This document shows positions 38,938-47,889 of a DNA stretch of 64,000 nt, one piece after another. This stretch comes from Pseudoclavibacter chungangensis. Lineage in GTDB: Bacteria; Actinomycetota; Actinomycetes; Actinomycetales; Microbacteriaceae. The stretch spans positions 3,596,001 to 3,660,000 of the forward strand of contig NZ_JACCFV010000001.1 in assembly GCF_013410545.1 (NCBI RefSeq), in the 5' to 3' direction. Position 1 is the first letter of the stretch. Each line of letters opens with the position of its first letter. Position numbers and translations under genes: made by a program. The notes beneath the pieces are model-generated. The model had not been told where the DNA came from. It worked only from the letters and a program-made list of their open reading frames with translations, and did not search any database.

Positions 38938-41013
38938 TCAGGAGACCCGCTGCAGGCAGATGCTCGTCGAGAGCGGGTCGTACTGCCCACCGACGTGCAC
39001 GACGTCGGGTCCCGCGATCTCGAGCTGGGTGCCGTACGCGTCGAGCGCCTCGCGCACCTGTGCCTCGAACTCGGGCAGGTGCAGCCAGCGGTGCGCGCCG
39101 AACGGTGCGGGGGAGGGGAGGTCGGGCGGCGTCGGCGTCGCCGCGGGGCCCGTCGTGACGATCTCGACCACGGGCGTTCGCGTGCGGTCGGCGGCGACAC
39201 GCGTCGCGGCGTGCAACCGCACGTGGTCGGGGTGGCCGTAGCCGCCGTCGCGGTCGTACACGACCACGACGTCCGGCGCCGTCGCCCGGACGTGGGCCTC
39301 GAGGTCACCGGACAGTTCGGTGATCGACGCGCGGGCGAGCGTCGTCGTGTCCACGTCGTCGATCGGGCCCGCGATCCGCTCGGTGACCCAGGACATGCCC
39401 GAGTCGGCGTAGCGGCGCTCGTCGAGCCCCGCGGCCCGCGCGGTCCCCTCGCCGAGCCACGCGCGTCCCGTGATGCCGAGCGCGTCGCACGCGGCATCGC
39501 GCTCGCGCTCGCGCTCGAGCCCGATCCGCTCGATGCGCTCCGGCCCGTCGAGGGCGGCGAGCTCGGGGTCGTGCGCGTCGCGCACCTCGCCCCGCTCACC
39601 CCGCGTCGCGGTGAGGAGGTCGACCTCGATGCCGCGCGAGGCGAGCCAGGCCGCGAGCGGACCCGTCGTGAGCGTCTCGTCGTCGGGGTGGGCGTGCACG
39701 AGGAGCACGCGACCGGCGTCGCCGAAGACCGCCTCGTGGTCGCGCTCGCGCGCCGCGCGTTCGATCGCGAGGCGGGGTTCGTCGAGCCCGCCGCCGCGTC
39801 GGGCGGCCGCGATGAGCTCGGTGGCGCTGCGTCCAGCGACGAGACCGGCGTAGAACTCGAGGTGCGCCTCGGCCGAGCGCGTCCAGCTCTGCGTCTCCGC
39901 CCACGCCCGTGCCGATCGGCCGAGCGCGCTGCGGGCGTCCTCGTCGGCGAGCAGGCCCGAGACGACCTCGCGCCAGCGGCTCGGCACCCGGCCGGGCACG
40001 ATGACACCGCTGACGCCCGACACGACCGCCTCGTGGAGACCACCCGAGGGGGCCGCCACGGTCGGCACGCCGCACGCCGCGGCCTCGAGGGCGACGAGCC
40101 CGAACGTCTCGGAGTAGGAGGGGAACAGGACGAGGCTCGCGCAGCGCATGAGGGGGACGAAGTCCTCGCGCTCGAGCCCGCCGAGCCGCTCGACGCGGTC
40201 CGCGATGCCGTGTCCGTCGATGAGTTCCTCGAGGGCGGCGTCGTAGTCCGCGAAGTCCTTGCCCGCATCACCCGCGATGCGCAGGTGCGGCGACTCGTCG
40301 CCCGCCCGCGTCGAGAAACCCGCGATCGCCTCGACCGCGAGGTCCGCGGCCTTGAGCGGTTGCAACCGCGCCGCGAACAGCACGTACGGTGCCTCCTTCG
40401 GGCACCGCACGCTCTCGTCGGGAGCGAAGAGTCCGAGATCGACGCCGGGCCGGATGACACGGATGCGGTCGGGATCGGCCCCGATGCGCTCGACCGTGTG
40501 CGACTCGGCGATGCTCACGGCGACGATCGCGTCGGCCTCGCGCGCGGCGCGTGCCTCGCCCGCGACGCGGTCCGGCGACTCGGGCGGCTCGCCCTCCGAG
40601 AGCGGCGCGCCCTCACGCGCCGCGACCGAGTGGTAGCTCACGACGTGGGGCACGTCCCACTCGCGCGCGAGCTCGAGCCCCGCCATCGCCGACATCCAGT
40701 GGTGCGAGTGCACGACGTCCGGCCGCGGCTCGGCGCGCAGGGCCTCGGTGTAGTCGTGCAGCCAGGCGTCGATCTCGCTCTTCGGGAGCACGACGGCGGG
40801 GCCGGCATCGATCTGGTGGAGCGTGAGCCCCGGAGCGATCTCGGCGACGGCCGGTTCCGCGGGGTCCATGCGGCGCACGTACACGTGCACGTCGTGCCCG
40901 AGCCGGGCGAACTCGGCGGTCAGATGACGCAGGACGACGTTCATGCCGCCCGCGTCGGCGGAACCGAGCGGGGCGTACGGCGACGTGTGCATGCAGAGGA
41001 TCGCGAGGCGCAT
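38938..41013 (-). CDS. MshA-like glycosyltransferase fused to MshB-like PIG-L deacetylase
   Basis: 691 residues. Residues 1-410 are a GT4 glycosyltransferase like MshA: MHTSPYAPLGSADAGGMNV at the start, HSHHWMSAMAG, and the donor-site ETFGLVALE near 302. Residues 430-691 are a PIG-L domain: VHAHPDDET near 437, TATRGERGEV and GGYGHPDHV near 590, matching the zinc site of MshB. In mycothiol synthesis MshA makes GlcNAc-inositol-phosphate and MshB deacetylates GlcNAc-inositol; here both activities may be on one chain. Another GlcNAc conjugate is possible. AGGGAAGG precedes the ATG and a TAAGCT box lies at 41045-41050. Confidence 0.85.
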   Translation of the reverse strand: MRLAILCMHTSPYAPLGSADAGGMNVVLRHLTAEFARLGHDVHVYVRRMDPAEPAVAEIAPGLTLHQIDAGPAVVLPKSEIDAWLHDYTEALRAEPRPDVVHSHHWMSAMAGLELAREWDVPHVVSYHSVAAREGAPLSEGEPPESPDRVAGEARAAREADAIVAVSIAESHTVERIGADPDRIRVIRPGVDLGLFAPDESVRCPKEAPYVLFAARLQPLKAADLAVEAIAGFSTRAGDESPHLRIAGDAGKDFADYDAALEELIDGHGIADRVERLGGLEREDFVPLMRCASLVLFPSYSETFGLVALEAAACGVPTVAAPSGGLHEAVVSGVSGVIVPGRVPSRWREVVSGLLADEDARSALGRSARAWAETQSWTRSAEAHLEFYAGLVAGRSATELIAAARRGGGLDEPRLAIERAARERDHEAVFGDAGRVLLVHAHPDDETLTTGPLAAWLASRGIEVDLLTATRGERGEVRDAHDPELAALDGPERIERIGLERERERDAACDALGITGRAWLGEGTARAAGLDERRYADSGMSWVTERIAGPIDDVDTTTLARASITELSGDLEAHVRATAPDVVVVYDRDGGYGHPDHVRLHAATRVAADRTRTPVVEIVTTGPAATPTPPDLPSPAPFGAHRWLHLPEFEAQVREALDAYGTQLEIAGPDVVHVGGQYDPLSTSICLQRVS

Positions 41014-41221
41014 CGCGGCCTTCCCTTGGCGGAGGTGACGCTTCAGCTTAGGCGGCGGGATCGCGGCGGGACGATCGCCCGCCGTCCACCACGACTCCGG
41101 GCGTCACGGACCGATCGGCCTCTCGCCGAGCCCGCCGCTCCGTCCGGCGACCGGGAGCGGACCGATGCGCGCACGCGGTCTCGACATCCGCGTGTCCGCT
41201 CGTCCGGTCGGGGCCGACGGG

Positions 41222-42676
41222 TCACTCGCTCCGGAGGTCGACGTTCGTCGGCCGCGCGCGCACGGGGATGAGCAGGGCGAGCCCGATCACGAGCACGACG
41301 GCGATGCCGATGACGCCCATCTTCGTGTTCTGCGTGAGGGCGACGAACATGGCGAACAGGAGCGGCGTGAGGAAGTTCGCGGCCCGGCCCGTCGTGGCGT
41401 AGAGCCCGAACATCTCGCCCTCGTGGCCCACGGGCGACATGCGCGTGAGGTAGGAGCGGCTCGCCGCCTGGGTCGGCCCGACGAACAGGCACAGGAACAG
41501 GCCGAGCACCCAGAACACGGCCTGCGTGTTCGGGAGGAACAGCAGCACGATCGCCGTCACGGCGAGGCACGCGAGCGAGACGACCATGACCGCCTTCGGG
41601 CCGAAGCGGTCGTCGAGCCGGCCGGCGACGAGCGTGCCGAGCCCCGCGACGAGGTTCGCGGCGACCGCGAAGTAGATGACCTCGCTCGAGGAGAAGCCGT
41701 AGACCTGCGCGGCGAGGATCGCACCGAACGAGAAGATCGCGGCGAGCGCGTCGCGGAAGATCGCGCTCGAGAGGAGGAACACGAGCGCCCGCGGCTGGCG
41801 GCGTCCGATCCGCGCGATCGTGCGGAACAGTTCGACGTACGAGCGGAAGAAGCCGATGCGCGTGTGCCCCTCGACGCGCGGGTTCTCGGGGACCGCCCGG
41901 AACACCGGTATCGCGAAGACGAGGTACCAGACGGCCGAGACGACGATCGCGATCCGGATGTTGAGCGCATCCCCGTCGGCGCCGGAGGGGACCTGCAGGA
42001 GGCCACCGACGCCGGGTGTCCCGAAGGACTGGATGAACAGCACGAGCAGCAGGAGCAGGAGCGCGATCGAGCCGAGGTAGCCGAGGCCCCAGCCCATGCC
42101 CGAGGTGCGTCCGACGTTCGCGCGCGTCGAGACCTGCGAGAGCATCGCGAAGTAGTTCACCTGCGCGAACTCGGAGAACACGGTGCCGATCGCGAGCAGG
42201 GCCGCGCCCCACACGAGGAAGGCGGGTTCGGGACGGATGCCGAACATGCCGAACATGATGACGATGACGAGGCCCGTGTGGATCGCGAGCCAGAGCTTGC
42301 GTCGACCCGACCCGTCGTTGCGCAGCCCGAACGCCGGGGCGAGGAGCGCGACGACGACGCCCGAGGCGGCGATGAGACTCGCGATGAGCGTCGACGATGC
42401 CGCCTGGGCGGCGATGTACGCGGGGTCGTCCGCGGGGAGCCCGACGACCGAGGGATCGAGGAACAGGTCTGACGCCAGGTAGGTCGCGAACACGAACGTC
42501 ACGACGACGGCCTGGAACGCCGAGTTCCCGACGTCGTAGAGCGCCCAGGAGAGCGACCGGCGACGGAGTTCGCGCGGGGTGAGCCTCGCGCTCCCGTCGA
42601 CGGTCGGGGTGCGGCCGTCGTCCGGCTCGTCCGTCGGCTTCGACTCGGGGTGGTCCCCGGATACGCGGTTCTGCAC
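41222..42676 (-). CDS. MFS transporter, UMF1/Atg22-like
   Basis: 484 residues with about 12 hydrophobic helices. The N-terminal RRRSLSWALYDVGNSAFQAV is the hallmark of the UMF1 group (Atg22-like), and the central loop and FLCLFVGPTQAASRSYLTRM agree. Members are thought to export amino acids or similar small molecules; the substrate is unknown. The GTG at 42676 follows a TAGACT -10 box by six bases, so the gene is probably leaderless. Confidence 0.85.
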   Translation of the reverse strand: MQNRVSGDHPESKPTDEPDDGRTPTVDGSARLTPRELRRRSLSWALYDVGNSAFQAVVVTFVFATYLASDLFLDPSVVGLPADDPAYIAAQAASSTLIASLIAASGVVVALLAPAFGLRNDGSGRRKLWLAIHTGLVIVIMFGMFGIRPEPAFLVWGAALLAIGTVFSEFAQVNYFAMLSQVSTRANVGRTSGMGWGLGYLGSIALLLLLLVLFIQSFGTPGVGGLLQVPSGADGDALNIRIAIVVSAVWYLVFAIPVFRAVPENPRVEGHTRIGFFRSYVELFRTIARIGRRQPRALVFLLSSAIFRDALAAIFSFGAILAAQVYGFSSSEVIYFAVAANLVAGLGTLVAGRLDDRFGPKAVMVVSLACLAVTAIVLLFLPNTQAVFWVLGLFLCLFVGPTQAASRSYLTRMSPVGHEGEMFGLYATTGRAANFLTPLLFAMFVALTQNTKMGVIGIAVVLVIGLALLIPVRARPTNVDLRSE

Positions 42677-42979
42677 GGTCGCAGTCTAGGGAGGGCGGGT
42701 GTCCGAACGGCATCCTGTTCCGGTCGCTCTGTGGACGGCGGTGTCGACCGAGCGCGGCCGGGTCACGCTGTGGGGAACCGAGAATCGCTCACGTTCCGTG
42801 GGTGCCGTTCGATTCCTGGGCGGACTCCGTCTCCGTCCATAGGGAATCCATAGCGGCGGCCGTTACGTTTTCGTTATCGCCCAGCCGCCCCGGATCGCTC
42901 ACATCCGAGGGCCCGCCCCCGCGACGATCCCGTGCCCGACGAGGGCCGTTTCGTCGTGCCCGGCCCCTGAGAGGACACC
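42677..42979. other. Intergenic region with divergent promoters and an AT-rich repeat
   Basis: Between the leftward MFS gene and the rightward MurE-like gene. TAGACT (minus strand, 42683-42688) serves the MFS gene. An AT-rich island CGTTACGTTTTCGTTATCG (42861-42879) holds CGTTA twice with an 11-base period; ATCGCTCAC also occurs twice. I see no convincing promoter for the MurE-like gene and no coding potential. Confidence 0.5.
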
Positions 42980-44644
42980 ATGCTCCCCGAACTCGCTCGA
43001 CCGACCGCCCCCCGCCCCGTCCCGCTGACCACCGTCGGGGCTGCCGTCGATGCGGAGTCCGTGATCGGCGGGGACGGTGTCGTCGTCACGGGTGTCACGA
43101 GCGACTCCCGGCGCGTGCTCCCGGGCGATCTGTACGTCGCCGTTCCCGGCGCCCGTGTACACGGTGCGCAGTTCGCGGAACAGGCGAGAGAAGCCGGTGC
43201 CGCCGCTGTCCTCACGGACGCGGACGGTTCCGGGCGCGTGGTCGCCGCCGGGCTCCCCGTGGTCGTCGTCCCGCACCCCCGGGCGACGATCGCACCGGCG
43301 GCGGCCGCCGTGTACGGCACGGCGACGAACGCGCCGACCCTGTTCGCCGTGACCGGCACGAACGGGAAGACGACGACGACCTATCTCGTCCGGGCGCTGC
43401 TCGAGTCGCTCGGCATGCGCGCCGGGCTCTCCGGCACCGTCGAGCGGGTCGTCGGGGAGCGTTCGGTCGAGACGCGTCATTCCGGGCGCCTCACCACACC
43501 CGAGGCGGACTACCTGCACGGTCTCGTCGCCCGGATGGCGGAGGACGGCGTCGAGGCGGCGGCGATCGAGGTGTCCTCGCACGGGCTCGACGGGAACCGT
43601 GTCGACGAGCTCCCCTTCGAGGTCTCGATCTTCACGAACCTGTCGCAGGACCACCTCGACGTCTACGGCACGATGGAGCGGTACTTCGAGTCGAAGATGG
43701 CGCTCTTCCGTCCCGAGCACACGCGTCGCGGCGTGATCATGCTCGACGGCGAATGGGGTCGTCGTGCGGCGTCGGAGGCGCGGGTCCCGGTCACGACCGT
43801 CGCGACGGCCGCGGGCCCCGATGCGGAGGCGGCGGACTGGACCGTCCGCATCGATCACGAGGTCATCGCGCGCACCGACTTCACGCTCGTCGGGCCCGAC
43901 GGCGTCCAATTGCGCTCGAGCATCGCACTCCCCGGCGCGTTCACCGCGATCGACCTGTCGCTCGCGGTCGTCGCGCTCGTCGAGAGCGGTATCTCGCTCG
44001 ACCGCATCCGCTACGCGCTCGACTCGAGCGACGGGTTGCACCCCTCGGTTCCCGGACGCCTGGATCTCGTGTCGATGGATTCCCCGCTCCGCGTCTACGT
44101 CGACTACGGCCACACCGAGGCCTCGTTCCGCGCGGTGCTTCACGCACTCCGGCCGTTCACGCCCGGGCGCCTGTTCATGGTGTTCGGCGCGGACGGCGAC
44201 CGCGATCGTGGCAAGCGGCCAGCGATGGCCCGCGCCGCGAGCGAGGAGACGGACGTCGTGATCGTCACCGACTACAACCCCCGCACCGAGGATCCGGCCT
44301 CGATCCGTGCGACCCTGCTCGAGACGATCCGCACCGAGTTCCCGGAGCGCGAGGTGCACGAGGTGCCCGAGCCGGGCGACGGCATCCGTCTCGCGATCGA
44401 GCTCGCGCGCCCCGGCGATCTCGTGTTCGTCGGTGGCCACGGCCATCGGGCGGACGTCGAGGTCGGCGGCCGGGTCGTCCCCTTCTCCGCGCGGGCCGTC
44501 GCGGTCGATGCGCTGCGCGAATTCGGGTGGCTCGACACACCCGCCTCCGCTCGGACACCCGGCGAGGCGGACGGGCGGACGGAGGCGGGAGAGCGCGGAT
44601 CCGCCTCCGACGCCGAGGAGGATCACCTGGCTCGCGCCTGCTGA
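42980..44644 (+). CDS. MurE-like UDP-MurNAc-peptide ligase, separate from the dcw cluster
   Basis: 554 residues with full MurE layout: N-terminal UDP-binding domain (VTSDSRRVLPGDLYVAVPG), ATP site TGTNGKTTTTYLV near 120, EVSSHGLDGNRVDELPFEV, NLSQDHLDVYGTMERYF and DYGHTEASFRAVL. MurE adds the third residue of the peptidoglycan stem. The substrate motif, normally TSDNPR, reads TDYNPRTEDP here, with Tyr where Asp is standard. The neighbours are not cell-wall genes, so this may be a second, specialised ligase. ATG 42980 has GAGAGGA upstream; the 3' end overlaps the next minus-strand gene by 22 bases. Confidence 0.82.
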   Translation: MLPELARPTAPRPVPLTTVGAAVDAESVIGGDGVVVTGVTSDSRRVLPGDLYVAVPGARVHGAQFAEQAREAGAAAVLTDADGSGRVVAAGLPVVVVPHPRATIAPAAAAVYGTATNAPTLFAVTGTNGKTTTTYLVRALLESLGMRAGLSGTVERVVGERSVETRHSGRLTTPEADYLHGLVARMAEDGVEAAAIEVSSHGLDGNRVDELPFEVSIFTNLSQDHLDVYGTMERYFESKMALFRPEHTRRGVIMLDGEWGRRAASEARVPVTTVATAAGPDAEAADWTVRIDHEVIARTDFTLVGPDGVQLRSSIALPGAFTAIDLSLAVVALVESGISLDRIRYALDSSDGLHPSVPGRLDLVSMDSPLRVYVDYGHTEASFRAVLHALRPFTPGRLFMVFGADGDRDRGKRPAMARAASEETDVVIVTDYNPRTEDPASIRATLLETIRTEFPEREVHEVPEPGDGIRLAIELARPGDLVFVGGHGHRADVEVGGRVVPFSARAVAVDALREFGWLDTPASARTPGEADGRTEAGERGSASDAEEDHLARAC

Positions 44645-45123
44645 CCGCACGGCTCGTCTCCACCGTCGCCCTGCTCCGGATCGAGCGGGGCGACGGTGCA
44701 TTCCTGCACGATGTCGCTCGCGGGTACCGGGGGTGTGAGGGTGAGGAAGTGCCACCCCGTCCCGAGCACTGCGCCCGCGAGGACGCCGCCCGTGAGGGCG
44801 AGCACGGCGACGCGTCGGGGGACGCGGCGGGCGCGCAGCGGTCGGGTGCCGACGTCGCCCCGTGCCGTTGGTACCGCCTGCGTTATCGGCGCCACGGCGA
44901 CGGGCGGTGCGAGCGACGCGTGAGGTCCCACCGGTGCGGGTGGCATCCCCGCGGCGAGAGGTGATCCCCACGCGTGAGGGGCCACCGGTGCGGGAACCGG
45001 GAGGCGCGCGTCGCCCGTTCCACCCGGTGACTCAGGGGGAGGAACCAGCTCGGTGTCGGTGTCGGCTGCGCTTTCGTGCGATCCGTCGTTCCTCCGGTCG
45101 TTCATGTCGTTCGTCCCGTTCAT
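44623..45123 (-). CDS. Single-pass membrane protein with outer Cys pair, unknown function
   Basis: 166 residues. A Pro/Ala-rich cytoplasmic part of 110 residues is followed by one helix (VAVLALTGGVLAGAVLGTGW) and a short outer tail with two cysteines (IVQECTVAP and DEPCGQQ). The ATG at 45123 overlaps the stop of the VWA gene (ATGA), so it is the last gene of that operon. No family is recognised. Confidence 0.7.
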   Translation of the reverse strand: MNGTNDMNDRRNDGSHESAADTDTELVPPPESPGGTGDARLPVPAPVAPHAWGSPLAAGMPPAPVGPHASLAPPVAVAPITQAVPTARGDVGTRPLRARRVPRRVAVLALTGGVLAGAVLGTGWHFLTLTPPVPASDIVQECTVAPLDPEQGDGGDEPCGQQARAR

Positions 45124-46832
45124 CGGTAATCGTTCTGGACACAGGGTTCGCCCGCGGGAACACCGCGTCCCGTGATCCCCTCGCCGTAGACGCCGACGAA
45201 GATGACGCTGCGTCCGTCGTAGCGGTGGCCGGGCCCGGCGGCGTCGAAGAACTGCAGCTGCGTGCCGTTCTCGCCCTCGACGACCCAGCGCTCGTAGGCG
45301 ACCCCCTGTTCCAGGCGCACCGCGCCGAAGGCCGCGCCGATCTCGGCGCGCGTGGGTTGCTCGGACATGCGATCGAGCGAGACGGCCTTCGTCGCGACGG
45401 CGGCAACGCGACCGTCGAGGATCGTGATGTGCGGGCCGCCGTTCACGAGGTCGCCCGCGATGACGCACACGTTCGGCTCGGACGAGCCGACGCGCCACTG
45501 ATCGAACGGGATGCTGGTCCATGTTCCGGCGTCCTCTTCGGACCAGATGCCGAGGTCGGGCACGGCCGCCACGAGCTCGGCCTCGGTCATGCCGATCAGG
45601 ATGGGGCCGATCCCGCGCGTGGTGGGCGTCACGTCGAGCCCGTCGAGGGTCGTCGGTGCCCCGATCGCGGGGAGCGCCGCCGCATCGGCCACGCCTTCGG
45701 CCCGTGCCCGGTCGGGCTCGCCCGCGATCGCGAGCGTGATGCGCGTGATCCGCACCCCGTCGACGGTCACCCGATAGGCGGCACCGCTGCGAGGGCCCGT
45801 CTCGAAGTACTCGTACCTGCCGTGTGCGCCCGTACCGGAACCGATCGGCTCGCCGTACAGCGCGAGCGCCCGCTCGCGTGGGTCGCCGACCGCGAGGCCG
45901 GCGGTGGTCGGAATCGGGTCGCGCGGGACGAACTCGGTCGCGACGCCGGCGTCGAATCGGATCCACCCCGAGGGCGTCTCGGCGACGACGGGCTCGACGT
46001 CGGTGGGCGACGCGACGAGCTCCGGCGCGACGCTCGCCGCGCGGCCGAGCGTGTCACCGAGAGCGATGCCGTCGAAACCGGTCGCCCCGAGGGCGTTCCC
46101 CGTCGAGGCCCCCAGTACCTCGCCGAGGGCGGCCGTGAGCTGTGCGGTCGAGCCCGCGGTCGTGGAGCGTCCGCCACCTGCCGTGGCGATGCACGCGTGT
46201 TCGCGGCGCGTCGGGTCGACTGCCGCCGTGCCGATCGCGACGACGTCGATGCGGGCCTCGGGAAGATCGGCACGGATCTGCCCGACCCGTTCGCAGACCG
46301 GGACGTCCGCGCAGTCGTCGGTGCCGTCGGTCACGAGCACGATGTGGGCGGGTGTACCGGGAACGACGAGGTTCGCGGCCGTCCGGAGCGCCGCCGCGAC
46401 GGGCGAGCGACCCGTCCCGGTACGCCCCTCGAGGAGAGAGCTCGGGCTCGCGGCGGCATCGACGACCGACACCGACGGGTCGATCGGGCGGGCGTCCACC
46501 TGGACGTCGTTGCACGAGTCGCCCCACGAGGAGGTGGAGCGCGGCAGGGTCGACCCGAAGGTCAGGACGCCCGCCCGCTGGAGGTCGACGTGCTGCTCGA
46601 CGGCCGCGAACGAGGCACGGACCGCGCTCGCCCGTGACTCGCCGTCGGGGAGCGTGTGCGCCATCGACGCGGAGTCGTCGACGACGAGCAGCGTCGTCGC
46701 GCCGAGCGGGACGGGTGGTGCCGCGAGCCCGGGCCCGGCGGCGACGAGCGGCGCGAGCAGGGCGGCGCCGGTGAGCGCGACGAGCGTGACGGTGCGGCGC
46801 ATCCGCGGCCGAGGCGTCGCCGTGCGGCTCAC
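45120..46832 (-). CDS. Secreted VWA-domain protein with SmpA/BLIP-like repeats
   Basis: 570 residues from a GTG that overlaps the preceding stop (GTGA). A signal peptide (TLVALTGAALLAPLVAAGPGLA) is followed by a von Willebrand A domain with the metal site DDSASM and TDGTDDC. The C-terminal 300 residues hold two or three repeats resembling small SmpA/BLIP-type folds, for example GIGPILIGMTEAELVAAVP. VWA domains mediate metal-dependent protein contacts. The protein is probably outside the membrane; its partners may be encoded by the adjacent genes. Confidence 0.78.
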   Translation of the reverse strand: MSRTATPRPRMRRTVTLVALTGAALLAPLVAAGPGLAAPPVPLGATTLLVVDDSASMAHTLPDGESRASAVRASFAAVEQHVDLQRAGVLTFGSTLPRSTSSWGDSCNDVQVDARPIDPSVSVVDAAASPSSLLEGRTGTGRSPVAAALRTAANLVVPGTPAHIVLVTDGTDDCADVPVCERVGQIRADLPEARIDVVAIGTAAVDPTRREHACIATAGGGRSTTAGSTAQLTAALGEVLGASTGNALGATGFDGIALGDTLGRAASVAPELVASPTDVEPVVAETPSGWIRFDAGVATEFVPRDPIPTTAGLAVGDPRERALALYGEPIGSGTGAHGRYEYFETGPRSGAAYRVTVDGVRITRITLAIAGEPDRARAEGVADAAALPAIGAPTTLDGLDVTPTTRGIGPILIGMTEAELVAAVPDLGIWSEEDAGTWTSIPFDQWRVGSSEPNVCVIAGDLVNGGPHITILDGRVAAVATKAVSLDRMSEQPTRAEIGAAFGAVRLEQGVAYERWVVEGENGTQLQFFDAAGPGHRYDGRSVIFVGVYGEGITGRGVPAGEPCVQNDYR

Positions 46833-47599
46833 GAGATCGGCCGCTCGGTGAGGGCGGTCAGGTCGAGTCCGTCGTCCGTGATGCCCACGGCCACCTCGAG
46901 CGCCGTGTCGGGCGGTGAGGCGTTCGCGCCGTGCCGGTTCCCGATCCAGCGTGCGGTGAAGCCACCGTCGAGGTACTCGACCTCCTCGAACATCGAACGG
47001 TTGGTGTCGCCCACGGTGCCGAGGTTCGCGCTGCCGATGACCTCGAGACCACCGTCCGGCGTCTGCCGGTACAGGAAGAGGTTCGCGGGCCAGACGACCC
47101 CACCCAGATCGCACTCGAGGATCACGGCGAGGTCGAGCAGACCGTCCCCCGTCACGTCGCCGAACGCGAGGCGGCCGTCGAGCGCGGACGCGTCGAACGG
47201 CTCGTCCCCTCGAACGGCCGAGTCGGTGCCGTCGTCGTGCGCGATCGAGACGCCCGGGATCCACACGGAGCCCGCGTAGCGACCGTCCTCGTACGGGACG
47301 GGCAGGACGCCGTCGACGAGTGTGCCACCCTCGTGCCGACACGTCCCGGCGGGGATCCGTGCGCTGAACAGGGCGTCGGTGAGCCGGTCGATCTCGCTCG
47401 CGAGCGCGGCGACGCCCGGGTCGTCGACCGCGCCGGGGTCGACGTGGTCGAGGGAGGGCGCGGCGCCGACGCCCGTCGCGGACCAGATGAGTGCGCTCGC
47501 GACGGCGGTGACGGCGAGCGCGCCGCCCGCGCTCGCGATGGTGCCGACGAGGCCGAGGCCGGCGCTCGTCGTCGAGATCGGTTCGGACACGAAGGTCAT
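46829..47599 (-). CDS. Membrane-anchored protein with FG-GAP-like repeat
   Basis: About 256 residues. One membrane helix near the N-terminus (GLVGTIASAGGALAVTAVAS) is followed by an outer domain with FGDVTGDGLLDLAVILE, an FG-GAP/calcium-loop-like repeat of beta-propeller proteins. The start is uncertain: ATG 47599 has GGGGAG too close to it, and ATG 47650 is the alternative. It is the first gene of the operon with the VWA protein, whose start overlaps its stop. Confidence 0.62.
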   Translation of the reverse strand: MTFVSEPISTTSAGLGLVGTIASAGGALAVTAVASALIWSATGVGAAPSLDHVDPGAVDDPGVAALASEIDRLTDALFSARIPAGTCRHEGGTLVDGVLPVPYEDGRYAGSVWIPGVSIAHDDGTDSAVRGDEPFDASALDGRLAFGDVTGDGLLDLAVILECDLGGVVWPANLFLYRQTPDGGLEVIGSANLGTVGDTNRSMFEEVEYLDGGFTARWIGNRHGANASPPDTALEVAVGITDDGLDLTALTERPIS

Positions 47600-47736
47600 C
47601 TCCCCACCGCGCTCACCCCCTGTGAGCGCGTGGTGACAGTCTCTCGACATCCGCGCGACGTGGGGTGCCCCGAGAACTGGGGTGTGGACAACCCGGTCCA
47701 CAGCTCGCGCGGAGCCTCGCGTGCGACGCTCGTCGC

Positions 47737-47765
47737 GAAGGTTGAGTGACTCACACTCAACCTTC
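47737..47765. promoter_or_regulatory. HAIR-type inverted repeat upstream of dnaK (HspR site)
   Basis: GAAGGTTGAGT, seven bases, ACTCAACCTTC: perfect 11-base arms containing the HAIR core TTGAGT-N7-ACTCAA. It is the expected binding site of HspR, encoded by the last gene of the operon. Confidence 0.8.
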
Positions 47766-47777
47766 AGGTTTCCGAAC

Positions 47778-47824
47778 TTGCGTCATCTCGACTCAACTGT
47801 AAACTTGAGTCATCAGGGCTCAGG
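47778..47824 (+). promoter_or_regulatory. dnaK promoter overlapped by a second HAIR-like element
   Basis: -35 TTGCGT (47778-47783), 16 bases, -10 TAAACT (47800-47805). CTTGAGT (47804-47810), seven bases, then GCTCAGG (5 of 7 to ACTCAAG) gives an imperfect HAIR over the start site; GACTCAA/TTGAGTC also pair across the -10 box. Confidence 0.65.
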
Positions 47825-47889
47825 TCCCGGGCGGATGTGTCCGGCGGCCGGTGCCCCTCACAACGACCATCAACCCAAGGAGATCGCAC

